Below are positions 8,293 through 17,835 of a stretch of 48,371 nt of DNA, piece by piece; positions within the stretch are counted from its first letter, which is position 1; the number at the start of each line of letters is the position of its first letter. Under the pieces are notes generated by a model. The model saw only the letters and a program-made list of their open reading frames with translations, was not told where the DNA came from and ran no database searches. The translations under genes and the position numbers were made by a program. This DNA is from an uncultured Lachnospiraceae bacterium. Lineage in GTDB: Bacteria > Bacillota > Clostridia > Lachnospirales > Lachnospiraceae. The stretch spans positions 1 to 48,371 of the forward strand of contig CANRIG010000014.1 of the NCBI GenBank assembly GCA_947630595.1. The letters run 5' to 3'.

Positions 8293-11200
8293 TCACTCGA
8301 TGCTCTTGAGCGATTCCACCATATCGATTTTTTTCAGCTTGAAATACATGACGCCGTTGACGATCACCGAAAATCCGATGGTGAACAGCGATCCGTAGAC
8401 AAAGCTCGGCGGATTGATGTTGCGCCCGAACATGCAGGCGTCCACCTCCACGGTCGTGATGACGAACGCGTGCAGGAATTTGCCGATGAAAATACCGAGC
8501 GCCGTGCCGATCAGGGTGAGCAGGACGTTTTCGCGGTAAACATATGCCGCCACTTCGCCGTTGTAAAAACCGAGCACCTTCAAGGTCGCCAGCTCCCGGC
8601 GCCGCTCGTTGATGTTGATGTTGTTGAGGTTGTACAGCACCACGAACGCCAGCATGCCGGCGGAAACGATGATCACGATCATGACCACGTCCAGCGCGCC
8701 CAGCATGTTGTCAATCTGCTCCGCCATCGTCCCGGTGTAGGTGATGTTCAGCACCGCGTCCTGCTCCAGGAGCGATTCGCCGACCTCCTCGATCACGTCC
8801 TGCTCCTCCCCGCTGCGCAGGAAAACGCTGTTGTACTCCGGCGTTTCCCCGTATACCTTCTCGTAGAGGGCCGGGGTCAGGTAAAGGTAATGCGAAAGGT
8901 AGTTCTCGCAGACGGCCGCCACCGGTATCTCGACGTCGTCCTCATCCTCGCGCTCCAGCGTGATCGTATCGCCGGGCTGAATATCCAGCTTACGGGCTAT
9001 TTTTTCCGTGAGAATCGCGCCCTCGTCGGTAAGCGCATAGGGCTCCTTCGTCTCGCGGTCGCGGAAGCAGAAGAAGTTCTCAATATCCTGCAGGTCCTCC
9101 GGGACGTAAACGTACACCGACCACTGCTTGTCGGACGCGCCGGTCTTGCGCACGTCCTGCATCTGCATGAAGAAGCGCTTCGACTCCGAAATCCTGCCGT
9201 CCGCTTGCACCTGGTCCAGCAGCTCCTGCTGTTCCTGCGCGGAGGCGTCCGTGTCCAGAATCACCATCGCGTCCTGCAGCTGCAGCTCGTCAAACTGCAG
9301 CACGCCGATATCCATGATCGAATCCTGCAGGCCGTAGCCGACCAGCAGCAGGCCCATGCAGCCGCCGATGCCGATCACGGTCATCAGGAAGCGCTTTTTG
9401 TAGCGGAACAGATTGCGCACGGTCGATTTCCAGGTAAAGCTCAGCCGCCGCCAGATAAACGGCAGATATTCCAGCCACACCCGCTTGCCCTGCTTGGGCG
9501 CCGGCGGGCGCATCAGCTGCGCCGGAACCGCCAGCAGCTCCCGGTAGCAGGCGGAGAGCGTCGCTCCCATCGTGCACAGCAGCGCGGCTCCCGTCGCAAT
9601 CAGCGCGTAATTCCAGTTGTAGTCGAGCACAATCTGCGGCAGATAGTGGTACATGATCCCATAGGCGTTGATGATGACCCACGGGAAAATCTTTTCGCCG
9701 ACCAGCGCGCCGAAGACGCTGCCGCCGATCGTCGCCAGAAACGCGTATTTCAGATATTTGGAAGCAATCGCCGCCTTGCTGTAGCCCAGGGCCTTGAGGG
9801 TGCCGATCTGCGTGCGCTCCTCCTCGACCATACGCGTCATCGTCGTCAGGCTGATCAGGGCCGCCACCAGGAAAAACAGCAGGGGCACCACCTTTGCGAT
9901 GTTGGACAGGCGCTCCGCATTCTCGCCGAACCCGGAATGCTCCGGCAGCACGCTGCGGTTGTCCACATACCACTCCGGGTAACGCAGGTCGTTCAGCTCC
10001 TCCTCGGCGTCCGCGATTTCCTCCTCGGCGTCCGCAATCTCCTGTTCGGCGTCCGCAATCTCCCGTTCGCCGTCGGCGATTTCCTCCTCGGCCTCCCGTT
10101 TGCCTTCCTCGTAATCCTTCCAGCCGTCCTCCAGCTCTTTTTCGTTGTCGGCAATCTCCTGCTCGCCGTCGGCGATCTCCTGCCGTCCTTCCTCCAGCTG
10201 CGCCCGCGCGTCCGCCAGCTGCTGCCGGGCCGCGGCCAGCTGCTGTTCGCCGTCCGCGATCTGCCGCTGCGAGGCGTTGTACTGCGCCCAGCCCTCGTCC
10301 AGCTCCTCGCGCGCCGAGGTCAGCTGGGCTTTGGCCTTTTTCAGTTCTTTTTTCAGCTGCTTTTTGCCTTTCTTGAGCTCCTTCTTTCCCTGCTTGAGCT
10401 CCTGCTCGCTGGCCTCCAGCGTCGTCCGCGCTTCCTCGAGCTGCGCCCGCGCAGGCTCCAGATTTGCCTTCTGCTCGTTGAGCTGCTGCCACCCGGCCGC
10501 AAGCTGTTCGGCCGCGGAGTTTAGCTGCGCCTCGTTTTCCGCTATGGTCTGACCGGCGGCAGCGAGCTGGGCGGAAGACTGATCCAGCTGCTGTTTGCCG
10601 GCATTTATCATGTCAATGCCCGCCTGAGCCTTGACAAGCTGTTCCTGAAGGGTCGGAAGATTTTCTGCGGCGGCCTGCGCCTGATTCAGGCCTTCCTTGG
10701 CCATTCCGAGGGCCTGCTCCGCCATTCCGGCGGCCTGCGCCTGCGCCTCCAGTGTCGGTCCAAGCGCTGCGATATCGGCGTCATAGCTGTCGATACTGGA
10801 CTGCAGGTCGGTTATTGCACCGTCAAGCGCTGCGATCTGGCTGTCCAGACCGGCGATTTCACTGGTAAGCGTGCCGATTTGTGCTTCCAGCGCCGCTTTT
10901 TGCCCTTCCTCATCCGGCGTAAGCCCGTCTGTACTTTCTTTCTCTGTCAGTGTTTGTAAATTGCCATTTGCTGTTGTAAGTTCATTTTCTCTGTCAGTTT
11001 TCGAGGCAGCCGCCGCGTCGCGCTCTGCTTCCTTCCCCGCTATCTCCGTTTCCGCATTTGTTTTCAAGGCTCTATATTCATCCATCTGCGCCTGGCTCGA
11101 CGCCAGCGCCGCGGCCGCCGCATCGTATGCAGCCTGATACTGCTGCACCGCAGCGTTTGCCCCCTCCAGCCCCGCCTGAATCTGCTGGATATTTTCATTC

Positions 11201-12639
11201 ATCTGCGCGACGGCGCTCTCCAACTGCGGTAAATTCTGTGCTTGCGATTCATATTCCGCCTGCCCCGCCGCCAGCTGCTGCATCCCGGCCTCGTACTGCG
11301 CTTTCCCGTCGGCAAGCGCCGCCACGCCCTCGTCGTAAGCCGCCTGCTGCTGCGTCAGCTCCTGCTCGGCCGCGGTCAGCTGCTGTTCGCCGGCCTCAAA
11401 CGCCGCCAGGTTTTCATTGTACTCCGCCCAGCCCTGATCCAGGGCGGCCTGGCCCTCGTCAAGCTGCTGCTGGGACTTCTCCAGCTCCGCCGACGCGCTC
11501 TCCGACTGGCTTTCGTACTCCGCCAGTCCGCTCTTGTACTCGGCTTCCCCGGAATTTAAGGTGTTCAGAGCGCTGGCGAGCTGATTTCTGCCGTCCGCCA
11601 GCGTCGCCTCATTCTGCGCGATCTCCCGCTCTCCGTCGGCAATTTCCTGTTCGCCCTCAGCCAGCTCCTGCTTCGCATCCTCCAGCTCCTGTTTTCCTTC
11701 CTCCAGCTGCCGTTCGCCGTCGAGCAGCTCCGACTCGGCCTCAGCCAGTTCGGACTCGGCTTCCGCCCTGCCGTCCTCCAGCTCTTTTTTGGCGTCTGCC
11801 AGCTCCTGCTTGCCGTCCTCGACCTCCTGCCTTGCGTCGTCCAGCTTCTCCTGCGCCTCGGTCATAACCTCGTCGTACCGAATCTCACAGCGCGCGTCCG
11901 CAATGCCCTCCACGCGGTCCTGCACCCGTTCGATCAGATCGTCGTAGGAATCGGTAAATTCCGTCGTCTCACCCGCGTCCTCCGCCAGCAGGTAGGCAAT
12001 GCTGTAAACCTCCGAATCAAATTCCTCCGGGACCACGTAGGCGAATCCGTTCACCGAACCGGTGCCCAGCGTCGTGCTGCCGCGGTTGAACGAGACATAG
12101 CACGGGCTGTAGCCATAACCGGATATCGTATACGCCCGGTGCCGCAGGCTGCTGTCGTCCTCCGACGACACGGTGATCTCGATCGTGTCGCCCACGCCGT
12201 AGCCCTGGCTCGCCGCGTAGGCCGCGTCCAGAAAGCACTCGCCCGCGCGCTGCGGAATATCGCCCCTCACCGCCGCCAGCCGGTTCATGTCCTCCGGCAG
12301 CGACTCAAAATGAAGCACCTGCCGCGCGTCCGCCTCGCCGCAGTAGACATCCTCCATATAACAACCCGACACGCGCTCCACGCCCTCGACCTCCGTGAGC
12401 GCCTCCAGGTCATCTTCCGTCAGGCCCAGCGTGCTGATCACACGCATGTCCATCAGGCCGCTGTCGTCAAAATAATAGTCCCCGGTCGCCCGCATGTCGG
12501 GCGCGGAGGACTGAATGCCAGCAAAAAAAGACACGCCCAGTGCCACAATGAAGAAAATCGAGAGGAAGCGGTTCAGGCTCTTTTTGATTTCTGTGCGAAA
12601 ATCCTTATGTAACGCTTTCTTCTTCATATAGTTTACCAT
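8293..12639 (-). CDS. FtsX-like ABC permease with giant coiled-coil extracytoplasmic domain
   Basis: The membrane partner of the upstream ATPase; 1448 residues. The first TM segment (about residues 25-45, FLSIFFIVALGVSFFAGI) precedes a MacB-like periplasmic region. From about 265 to 880 there is a very long Ala/Glu/Gln-rich coiled coil built of units such as ELADAKKELEDG and EIADGEREIA. FtsX-type TM bundles follow (LLFFLVAALISLTTMTRM; FLATIGGSVFGALVGEKIFPW). A second pair of membrane helices near the C-terminus includes VVMIVIIVSAGMLAFVVLYNL and ends in the family signature LKVLGFYNGEVAAYVYRENVLL. The ATG at 12639 overlaps the ATPase stop (ATGGTAA); a second ATG at 12627 is also possible. The pair probably moves or senses something at the envelope; the substrate is unknown. 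Confidence 0.9.
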   Translation of the reverse strand: MVNYMKKKALHKDFRTEIKKSLNRFLSIFFIVALGVSFFAGIQSSAPDMRATGDYYFDDSGLMDMRVISTLGLTEDDLEALTEVEGVERVSGCYMEDVYCGEADARQVLHFESLPEDMNRLAAVRGDIPQRAGECFLDAAYAASQGYGVGDTIEITVSSEDDSSLRHRAYTISGYGYSPCYVSFNRGSTTLGTGSVNGFAYVVPEEFDSEVYSIAYLLAEDAGETTEFTDSYDDLIERVQDRVEGIADARCEIRYDEVMTEAQEKLDDARQEVEDGKQELADAKKELEDGRAEAESELAEAESELLDGERQLEEGKQELEDAKQELAEGEQEIADGEREIAQNEATLADGRNQLASALNTLNSGEAEYKSGLAEYESQSESASAELEKSQQQLDEGQAALDQGWAEYNENLAAFEAGEQQLTAAEQELTQQQAAYDEGVAALADGKAQYEAGMQQLAAGQAEYESQAQNLPQLESAVAQMNENIQQIQAGLEGANAAVQQYQAAYDAAAAALASSQAQMDEYRALKTNAETEIAGKEAERDAAAASKTDRENELTTANGNLQTLTEKESTDGLTPDEEGQKAALEAQIGTLTSEIAGLDSQIAALDGAITDLQSSIDSYDADIAALGPTLEAQAQAAGMAEQALGMAKEGLNQAQAAAENLPTLQEQLVKAQAGIDMINAGKQQLDQSSAQLAAAGQTIAENEAQLNSAAEQLAAGWQQLNEQKANLEPARAQLEEARTTLEASEQELKQGKKELKKGKKQLKKELKKAKAQLTSAREELDEGWAQYNASQRQIADGEQQLAAARQQLADARAQLEEGRQEIADGEQEIADNEKELEDGWKDYEEGKREAEEEIADGEREIADAEQEIADAEEEIADAEEELNDLRYPEWYVDNRSVLPEHSGFGENAERLSNIAKVVPLLFFLVAALISLTTMTRMVEEERTQIGTLKALGYSKAAIASKYLKYAFLATIGGSVFGALVGEKIFPWVIINAYGIMYHYLPQIVLDYNWNYALIATGAALLCTMGATLSACYRELLAVPAQLMRPPAPKQGKRVWLEYLPFIWRRLSFTWKSTVRNLFRYKKRFLMTVIGIGGCMGLLLVGYGLQDSIMDIGVLQFDELQLQDAMVILDTDASAQEQQELLDQVQADGRISESKRFFMQMQDVRKTGASDKQWSVYVYVPEDLQDIENFFCFRDRETKEPYALTDEGAILTEKIARKLDIQPGDTITLEREDEDDVEIPVAAVCENYLSHYLYLTPALYEKVYGETPEYNSVFLRSGEEQDVIEEVGESLLEQDAVLNITYTGTMAEQIDNMLGALDVVMIVIIVSAGMLAFVVLYNLNNININERRRELATLKVLGFYNGEVAAYVYRENVLLTLIGTALGIFIGKFLHAFVITTVEVDACMFGRNINPPSFVYGSLFTIGFSVIVNGVMYFKLKKIDMVESLKSIE

Positions 12640-13340
12640 TCTATGGTTTCGACCGGAGTCGGATGCTCGTTCAGCCGCAGATCAGAAACGCGGCCGTTCT
12701 TAATTCGGATGACGCGGTCCGCCATCGGCGCAATCGCCGTATTGTGCGTGATCACAATCACCGTCATGCCCTTCTGGCGGCACATGTCCTGCAGCAGCTT
12801 GAGAATCGACTTGCCGGTCTGGTAATCGAGCGCGCCGGTCGGCTCGTCGCACAGCAGCAGCTTGGGGTTCTTGGCCAGCGCCCTGGCAATGGACACGCGC
12901 TGCTGCTCGCCGCCCGAAAGCTGGGCCGGGAAATTGCCCATGCGCTGGTCCAGTCCGACCTCCTGCAGCACCATCTTCGCGTTCAGCGGCTTTTTGCAGA
13001 TCTGCATCGCCAGCTCCACGTTTTCCAGCGCGGTCAGGTTGGGAATCAGATTGTAAAACTGGAAGACGAATCCGATGTCGTCCCGCCGGTACGACGTCAG
13101 CCTGCGCTGGCTGTAGCGGGCGATGTCCTGCCCGTCCACCACCACCGAGCCGCTGCTGGCGGAATCCATCCCGCCCAGAATGTTGAGCACCGTCGTCTTG
13201 CCGGCGCCGCTGGGCCCCACGATCACGACAAATTCGCCCTTCTGTATCTCAAAGTCGATGCCGTCCACCGCATGGATTTCCACCTCGCCCATACGGTAAA
13301 TTTTCGTCACGTGCTCCAGCTTTACAAATGCATCCGACAT
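12633..13340 (-). CDS. ABC transporter ATP-binding protein (LolD/MacB type)
   Basis: Walker [18 protein letters not shown]-loop [19 protein letters not shown], signature [16 protein letters not shown], Walker [13 protein letters not shown] and switch His (VITHN) are all present, in the LolD/MacB subgroup. The frame extends to 13385, but the ATG at 13340 has GGAGG 8 nt upstream and gives the usual N-terminus ([18 protein letters not shown]). Its stop overlaps the permease start by a few bases, a sign of translational coupling. It energises the FtsX-like permease downstream. Confidence 0.95.
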   Translation of the reverse strand: MSDAFVKLEHVTKIYRMGEVEIHAVDGIDFEIQKGEFVVIVGPSGAGKTTVLNILGGMDSASSGSVVVDGQDIARYSQRRLTSYRRDDIGFVFQFYNLIPNLTALENVELAMQICKKPLNAKMVLQEVGLDQRMGNFPAQLSGGEQQRVSIARALAKNPKLLLCDEPTGALDYQTGKSILKLLQDMCRQKGMTVIVITHNTAIAPMADRVIRIKNGRVSDLRLNEHPTPVETIEW

Positions 13341-13444
13341 CCGCCGTTCCTCCGCAGTCTCCGAACAAATTGCACTACTCTTCATTTGAAACCGATAGAT
13401 TTATTTTACCGTCGCAGACGCAAACCTGCAATCATTTTATGAAA

Positions 13445-13495
13445 ATTTAATGGTTCCTGAGTTTTGTCAATAGTTTTGCGAATTTAATGGTTCCA
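13445..13495. repeat. Two direct copies of AATTTAATGGTTCC, 36 bp apart
   Basis: AATTTAATGGTTCC occurs at about 13445 and 13481, each followed by a related GTTTTGTC or GATTTGTC stretch. The position in the AT-rich gap upstream of an Rpn-family gene could be an operator pair or the worn end of an insertion sequence. No transposase of a conventional IS is present beside it. Confidence 0.4.
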
Positions 13496-13552
13496 GTGAT
13501 TTGTCCTTGTCCCATGTTCACACCTGCTTTTCTGTGTGTTTCAATTTGTTGC

Positions 13553-13581
13553 TTTACAAATTCTCATATTCATATTATAAT
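13553..13581 (+). promoter_or_regulatory. Strong sigma-A promoter of the Rpn-family gene
   Basis: TTTACA (13553-13558), a 17-bp spacer and TATAAT (13576-13581), 47 bp before the start codon. Confidence 0.75.
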
Positions 13582-13628
13582 TCACACATTATATAAATGT
13601 TGTCACATTTTCAAAAAGGAGGACGCCT

Positions 13629-14648
13629 ATGACAAATTTTGCATTGCGAAAACGGTTTCCCTTTATCCGGGAACGCCATCAGGTGCTGGCAGATCTGCAG
13701 GCCCGCCCGGAGCTCTGGGAAAAATTCACCGGCTGGGGAGAAAACCGGCAGCAGTATTTTCTCGATCTCTGTACCGGCGCCCGTGGGATCAAGCCGCTTT
13801 ACGACCGCTTTTTTAAGGCGGTTATGAACCCCGACACGGTCCCGGAGCGGCTGGAGACGCTGCTGTCGCTGATTTTAGACGAACAGGTAAAAATCCTGAA
13901 GGTTCTGCCAAGCGACTCCGGAGGAATCGCCGCGGAGCAATCGCTTCTCATCCTGGATATTGTCGTCGAGCTCGCCGACCGCAGCATCGCCAACGTGGAA
14001 GTGCAGCGCATCGGCTACGCCTTTCCGGGTCAGAGAAGCGCCTGCTATTCCGCCGACCTGCTGCTGCGCCAGTACAAACACGCAAAAGGCGAGCTCGGCC
14101 GGGCGTTCAGTTACCGCAACGTCAAAAAAGTGTACACCATCGTGTTCTTTGATAAAAGCGGCAGTGAATTTCACGCGTTTGAGGATTCCTGGATTCACCA
14201 CATGCAGCAGACCTCCGATACCGGCATCCGCATTGACCTGCTTCAGGAATACGTCTTTTTCGCACTTGACATATTCCGCAAAAATCTGCAAAATAAAAAC
14301 GTGGAAGACAATGAGCTCAACGCCTGGCTGACTTTTCTGAGCGTGGACGATCCAGAAATCATTCTGCAGTTTCTGACCGCTCACCCGGAATTTGAGCCTT
14401 TGTATCGGGAGGTGTACGAAATGTGTCAGGACACGGAAAACATGATGCAGTTTTTTTCAAAGGAACTGAGGCAGATGGATGCCAACACGACGGAATACAT
14501 GATCGATGAAATGCAGGATACGATCGACGAGATGAAGAACACCATCGGCGGCTTGCAGAGTACAATTGACGGAATGCAGAATACTATCGATACACAAAAG
14601 GAACGCATCGCCGAACTGGAAATGCTTCTGGCAGAGAAAAATAAATAA
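13629..14648 (+). CDS. Rpn-family (PD-(D/E)XK) recombination-promoting nuclease/putative transposase
   Basis: 339 residues. The nuclease core is seen as a strand with LDIVVELADRSIANVEVQRIG (about residues 109-129), giving the Asp and E-x-Q of the Rpn/YhgA active site, followed by RSACYSADLLLRQY. KVYTIVFFDKSGSEFH and the helix with VFFALDIFRKN are typical of the family. Residues 290-339 form a coiled coil with repeated IDEMKNTI / IDGMQNTI heptads. In E. coli, RpnA promotes RecA-independent recombination with DNA cleavage; family members are numerous, fast-evolving accessory genes. AAAAAGGAGGA precedes the ATG. It stands alone, with its own promoter and terminator. Confidence 0.88.
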   Translation: MTNFALRKRFPFIRERHQVLADLQARPELWEKFTGWGENRQQYFLDLCTGARGIKPLYDRFFKAVMNPDTVPERLETLLSLILDEQVKILKVLPSDSGGIAAEQSLLILDIVVELADRSIANVEVQRIGYAFPGQRSACYSADLLLRQYKHAKGELGRAFSYRNVKKVYTIVFFDKSGSEFHAFEDSWIHHMQQTSDTGIRIDLLQEYVFFALDIFRKNLQNKNVEDNELNAWLTFLSVDDPEIILQFLTAHPEFEPLYREVYEMCQDTENMMQFFSKELRQMDANTTEYMIDEMQDTIDEMKNTIGGLQSTIDGMQNTIDTQKERIAELEMLLAEKNK

Positions 14649-14659
14649 GGTACAAAAGA

Positions 14660-14725
14660 AACGCGGCTCCCCGAAAACCATGTCACTCTATAAAGACATT
14701 CTTTGGGGAATCGCGTTATTTTTTT
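14660..14725 (+). terminator. Rho-independent terminator after the Rpn-family gene
   Basis: AACGCG and CCCC (14660-14672) pair with GGGG and CGCGTT (14705-14717), with an inner ATGTC/GACAT hairpin; ATTTTTTT follows at 14718-14725. Confidence 0.8.
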
Positions 14726-14807
14726 GCGAAAAAAGATACTGGGGCATCGTGGACGGAGTCCTCTCATGTCACAGCCGTCATACAGCATATGCCGGTTCCT
14801 CAGTCAG

Positions 14808-14895
14808 ATACACGGCCATCACCCCGCGCATGGCTCCGCCGCCAAATATACGCCCATCACCCCGCGCATGACTCCGCCGCCAGATATACGGCCAC
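14808..14895. repeat. 38-bp tandem repeat spanning the GH36 stop codon
   Basis: About 2.3 copies of a 38-bp unit, each with CCATCACCCCGCGCATG followed by CTCCGCCGCCA. The GH36 stop (14857-14859) lies inside a unit, so the last codons of the gene are duplicated downstream in shifted frames. The period is not a multiple of three. Confidence 0.85.
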
Positions 14896-17784
14896 CGCTC
14901 TCCAGTTTTCACGCGGACGGCAGCAGATTTGGCCGTTCTCCAGCCAGACCTCCGCTTTCTCGTCGGAATAGCAGTCTGCGATACGCCATTTTGTGCCGGA
15001 CGGCAGCGGCAGCCGGATGATATTCGGAATCGCTCCGCCGAACGTGTGCAGCACCAGATAAGCGTCACGGCAGCTTTGCTGTGCCTCCGGGCAGCCTTTT
15101 CCGTCCGTGCTCTCCGGACAGACTTTTCCGCCCATGCGCTCCGCGCAGTCTTTTCCATCCGTGCGCTCCGGGTAATCCTTATCGCCCGTGCGCTCCGAAC
15201 AACCTTTCCCGTCCGTGTGCTCTGAACAGCCTTTCTCGTCCGTGTGCTCCGAGCAACCCTTGCCGTCCGCATGCCCCGGCAGCTTCGCCTCTCCGGAGCC
15301 GACGCGAAGGACAGCCTGCCAGCCCTCCGGCTCGCGGATGTGCGCGATCTGCGGGCTCAGGTGATAGGTCTGGCCCTTTTTGATGATCGGCGCAATCCGG
15401 CGGTAAAAGGCAATGCCGCGCCCGATCACGTCCCACTGCTCCTCGCTCAGATTTGTCACGTCGCCGGACAGACACATCCTGCCGAGGAACGTGGCCGCCA
15501 CGGAGTAGGCGATCCGCTTCCGGCTGTCCGTTTCACGGATCACCGACCAGATCTGGCTCTGACGCGGCAGGATCGCCCTCTGCACGTTGGATGCGATGAT
15601 CGGAATTTCCACGCACTCGTGCGCATCGGAGAAGGAGGCCATCGACGTCGCCGCCATGAATCCGGGCTCCAGCCGGTGCCCGCCGGAAGCGCAATTTTCC
15701 AAGATGATACCCGGCACTTCCTCTCTGACCCGCGCGAAAAACGCCATGGTCGCCTCCATGTTGCGGCGCAGCCCCTCGCCCGGGGATTCCGCGCCGTCGC
15801 AGCCGACACCGATCGTGTCGTTGTAATCGACCTTCATGTAATCAAAACGATATTTTTTCAGTGTGCCGATCACGCGCTCTCCCAGATAATCCTGCACCCA
15901 GGGGTCGTTCATGTCCCAGAAACGCCGCCGGGTCGTCGTCAGAGGGAAGCCGTCCCGCCGCAGCAGATGATCGGTCTGATGAAAGGCGTCGGACGCATGG
16001 CCCACATTTTCAATCTCAAACCAGATGCCGGCTTTCATGCCCTCGTCGTGAATCGCCTGCACCGTTTTCTCAAGTCCCTGCGGAAACAGCGTCCGCGAGG
16101 GGAGATAATCGCCCATGCTGATGTCCCACGGCACTCCGTCCGCCTTGTACCAGCCGCAATCAATAACAAAATAGTCAAAGCCTCTGCCGCGGATGGCCTC
16201 AAGGATGTTGACAATGTTTTCGTGGGACGGACAGCCCCAGGTCGCACAGTATTCATTAAAGATGATTGGCAGCTCCTGCTCGCAGGCGGGACCGGCATCC
16301 GCCGCCTTTTCCCCGGCCTCCGTTAGGCGCTGACAGAACAGATCCAGAGCAAGATTCTCTCCGCACCCGTTCTCTGCTCCGCTCCGGTCTCCGATGTCAG
16401 CCCCGCCGCCCTGACTGTTCAGGTCCAGAGCAAGCTTCTCGTCACACCCGTTCGCCTCTCCGCTCCGGTCTCCGACGTCGGCCCCGCTGTCCTGACTGTT
16501 CAGGTTCAGCGCGAGATTCTCACCGCACCCGTTCTCTGCTCCGCTTCGGTCTCCGACATCCGCCCCGCCGCCCTGACTGCTCAGGTTCAGCCCGATGCGT
16601 TCCTCCGGGATATAAGCCACCGAGACGATCGCCTCCGGCGTCGTAAAGCGCTCTCCGGGTTTCAGCTCCTTCATCCAGTGGCCGAACTCCCGGTCGGCGA
16701 GGCCGCCGCTGACGGCGAGATTTTCATCAAAGCGGTAAAGCTCCATCTGCCAGGAAGCCGGATGCGCGAGCTGCGCGCCCCAGAACACATGATGCTTTGT
16801 GTCTTCCACGGCCAGGAACGGGAAATAGTGATTCACCGGCAGTGAACCGACCTGCCCGAAACGCTCGCAGCGCACGGAATCCCGGTTCCACGCAGTCTCG
16901 AGCTGCAGCTCCTCCAGCGTCTGCGACTGCAGCCGCCCCTCCTGGCTCCAGCGGGACTGCAGCCTGTGGACGGTAATGTCCCCGCTGCCGTTTCCCTCCA
17001 GGTACGCGGAAAGGCCGGTCAGGGAAAAGCTGGACAGCAGCTCCAGACGAATGGGCTGCTTCGACTGATTTTCGTATGTACAGTACATGCGCACAAAACG
17101 CGCGCCTTCCTCCCATACGGCCGTGTGCACCGCTTCGTAGCCGCGGTCGTCCCGCAGCACAGTGCGTACCCGGCGCTGCGCCCCGTCCTCCTCCAGCGTC
17201 TGGCCCGCAAACACGAGCCTCATGGCGCTCTCCGAATCCCGCAACGTATTGCCGGGCGCATAGCAGCCCTTATAGATGTCGCCGACGAGCTTCACCTGCA
17301 CCAGCGGGTCCATTCCGCCCGGCAGCCGCAGTCTGTACCGCGCCGCATCGTCCGGCTGTCTGGCCATTTTCGCCGCTGCCTCAGCCTCCGGCTGTCCGGT
17401 CGTTTTCACCGCTGCTCCGGCCTCCGGCTGCCCGAACATTTTCGCTGCCGCTGCTCCGGCCTCTGGATGTCCGGCCGTTTTCGCTGCCGCTGCTCCGGCC
17501 CCCGGCTGCCCGGCCATTTTCGCTGCCGCTGCTCCGGCCTCTGGATATCCTGCCGTTTTCGTTGCCGCTGCTCCGGCCTCCGGCTGCCCGGACATTTTCG
17601 CTGCCGCTGCCCCGGCCTCCGGCTGTCCGGCCGTTTCCGCCACTGCCCCGGCCTCCGGCTGCCCGGCCGCTTCCTCCAGCGGCAGGCAATCCGCCGGGTA
17701 CATCGCCAGCCCCGTGCGTCCCTGCCCGTCCTGTACATAACATAAAATCATATCTCCAAACTGATACCTGGTCTGTCTGTCCAT
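14857..17784 (-). CDS. GH36-family alpha-galactosidase with three in-frame repeat insertions
   Basis: An exo-glycosidase of clan GH-D, expected to release terminal alpha-galactose. The catalytic barrel shows IIFNEYCATWGCPSHENI, DYFVIDCGWY, and nucleophile Asp652 in YMKVDYNDTIG. GIILENCASGGHRLEPGF and acid/base Asp720 in SFSDAHECVEI follow. The family is usually about 720-750 residues; this one is 975 because of three low-complexity tandem repeats: about residues 38-145 (13-aa units around GQPEAGAAAAK), 397-481 (27-aa units around GADVGDRSGAENGCGE) and 838-900 (9-aa units such as TDGKGCSEH). They fall in the N-terminal beta-sandwich, at the sandwich/barrel junction, and in the C-terminal domain. 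The ATG at 17784 has AAAGGA upstream; the longer frame to 17847 does not. No signal peptide, so cytoplasmic. Last gene of the glycoside operon. Confidence 0.87.
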   Translation of the reverse strand: MDRQTRYQFGDMILCYVQDGQGRTGLAMYPADCLPLEEAAGQPEAGAVAETAGQPEAGAAAAKMSGQPEAGAAATKTAGYPEAGAAAAKMAGQPGAGAAAAKTAGHPEAGAAAAKMFGQPEAGAAVKTTGQPEAEAAAKMARQPDDAARYRLRLPGGMDPLVQVKLVGDIYKGCYAPGNTLRDSESAMRLVFAGQTLEEDGAQRRVRTVLRDDRGYEAVHTAVWEEGARFVRMYCTYENQSKQPIRLELLSSFSLTGLSAYLEGNGSGDITVHRLQSRWSQEGRLQSQTLEELQLETAWNRDSVRCERFGQVGSLPVNHYFPFLAVEDTKHHVFWGAQLAHPASWQMELYRFDENLAVSGGLADREFGHWMKELKPGERFTTPEAIVSVAYIPEERIGLNLSSQGGGADVGDRSGAENGCGENLALNLNSQDSGADVGDRSGEANGCDEKLALDLNSQGGGADIGDRSGAENGCGENLALDLFCQRLTEAGEKAADAGPACEQELPIIFNEYCATWGCPSHENIVNILEAIRGRGFDYFVIDCGWYKADGVPWDISMGDYLPSRTLFPQGLEKTVQAIHDEGMKAGIWFEIENVGHASDAFHQTDHLLRRDGFPLTTTRRRFWDMNDPWVQDYLGERVIGTLKKYRFDYMKVDYNDTIGVGCDGAESPGEGLRRNMEATMAFFARVREEVPGIILENCASGGHRLEPGFMAATSMASFSDAHECVEIPIIASNVQRAILPRQSQIWSVIRETDSRKRIAYSVAATFLGRMCLSGDVTNLSEEQWDVIGRGIAFYRRIAPIIKKGQTYHLSPQIAHIREPEGWQAVLRVGSGEAKLPGHADGKGCSEHTDEKGCSEHTDGKGCSERTGDKDYPERTDGKDCAERMGGKVCPESTDGKGCPEAQQSCRDAYLVLHTFGGAIPNIIRLPLPSGTKWRIADCYSDEKAEVWLENGQICCRPRENWRAVAVYLAAESCAG
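15083..15271. repeat. 27-bp tandem repeat, 7 copies, in GH36
   Basis: Seven units of exactly 27 bp encode nonapeptides like TDGKGCSEH, TDGKDCAER and MGGKVCPES on the minus strand. They sit inside the C-terminal domain of the GH36 enzyme and keep the frame. Confidence 0.9.
16339..16592. repeat. 81-bp tandem repeat, 3 copies plus a partial, in GH36
   Basis: Units at 16339-16419, 16420-16500 and 16501-16581 plus the start of a fourth; each encodes 27 residues around GADVGDRSGAENGCGENLA. They are 80-90% alike by eye and lie between the sandwich domain and the catalytic barrel. Confidence 0.9.
17350..17670. repeat. 36/39-bp tandem repeat, about 8 copies, in GH36
   Basis: Eight units encoding 12-13 residues around GQPEAGAAAAKMA on the minus strand. 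Some units lack one Ala codon, so length changes stay in multiples of three. Confidence 0.9.
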
Positions 17785-17835
17785 ACGCTGTCCTTTCACC
17801 GCTTCCGCGGTTATACCTCTGCTGAAATATGTTAT

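Noticed and set aside
8242-10524. 760-codon open frame on the + strand
   Set aside because: It is antisense to the coiled-coil region of the FtsX-like permease; the repetitive codons keep the opposite strand open. No ribosome-binding site or recognisable domain.
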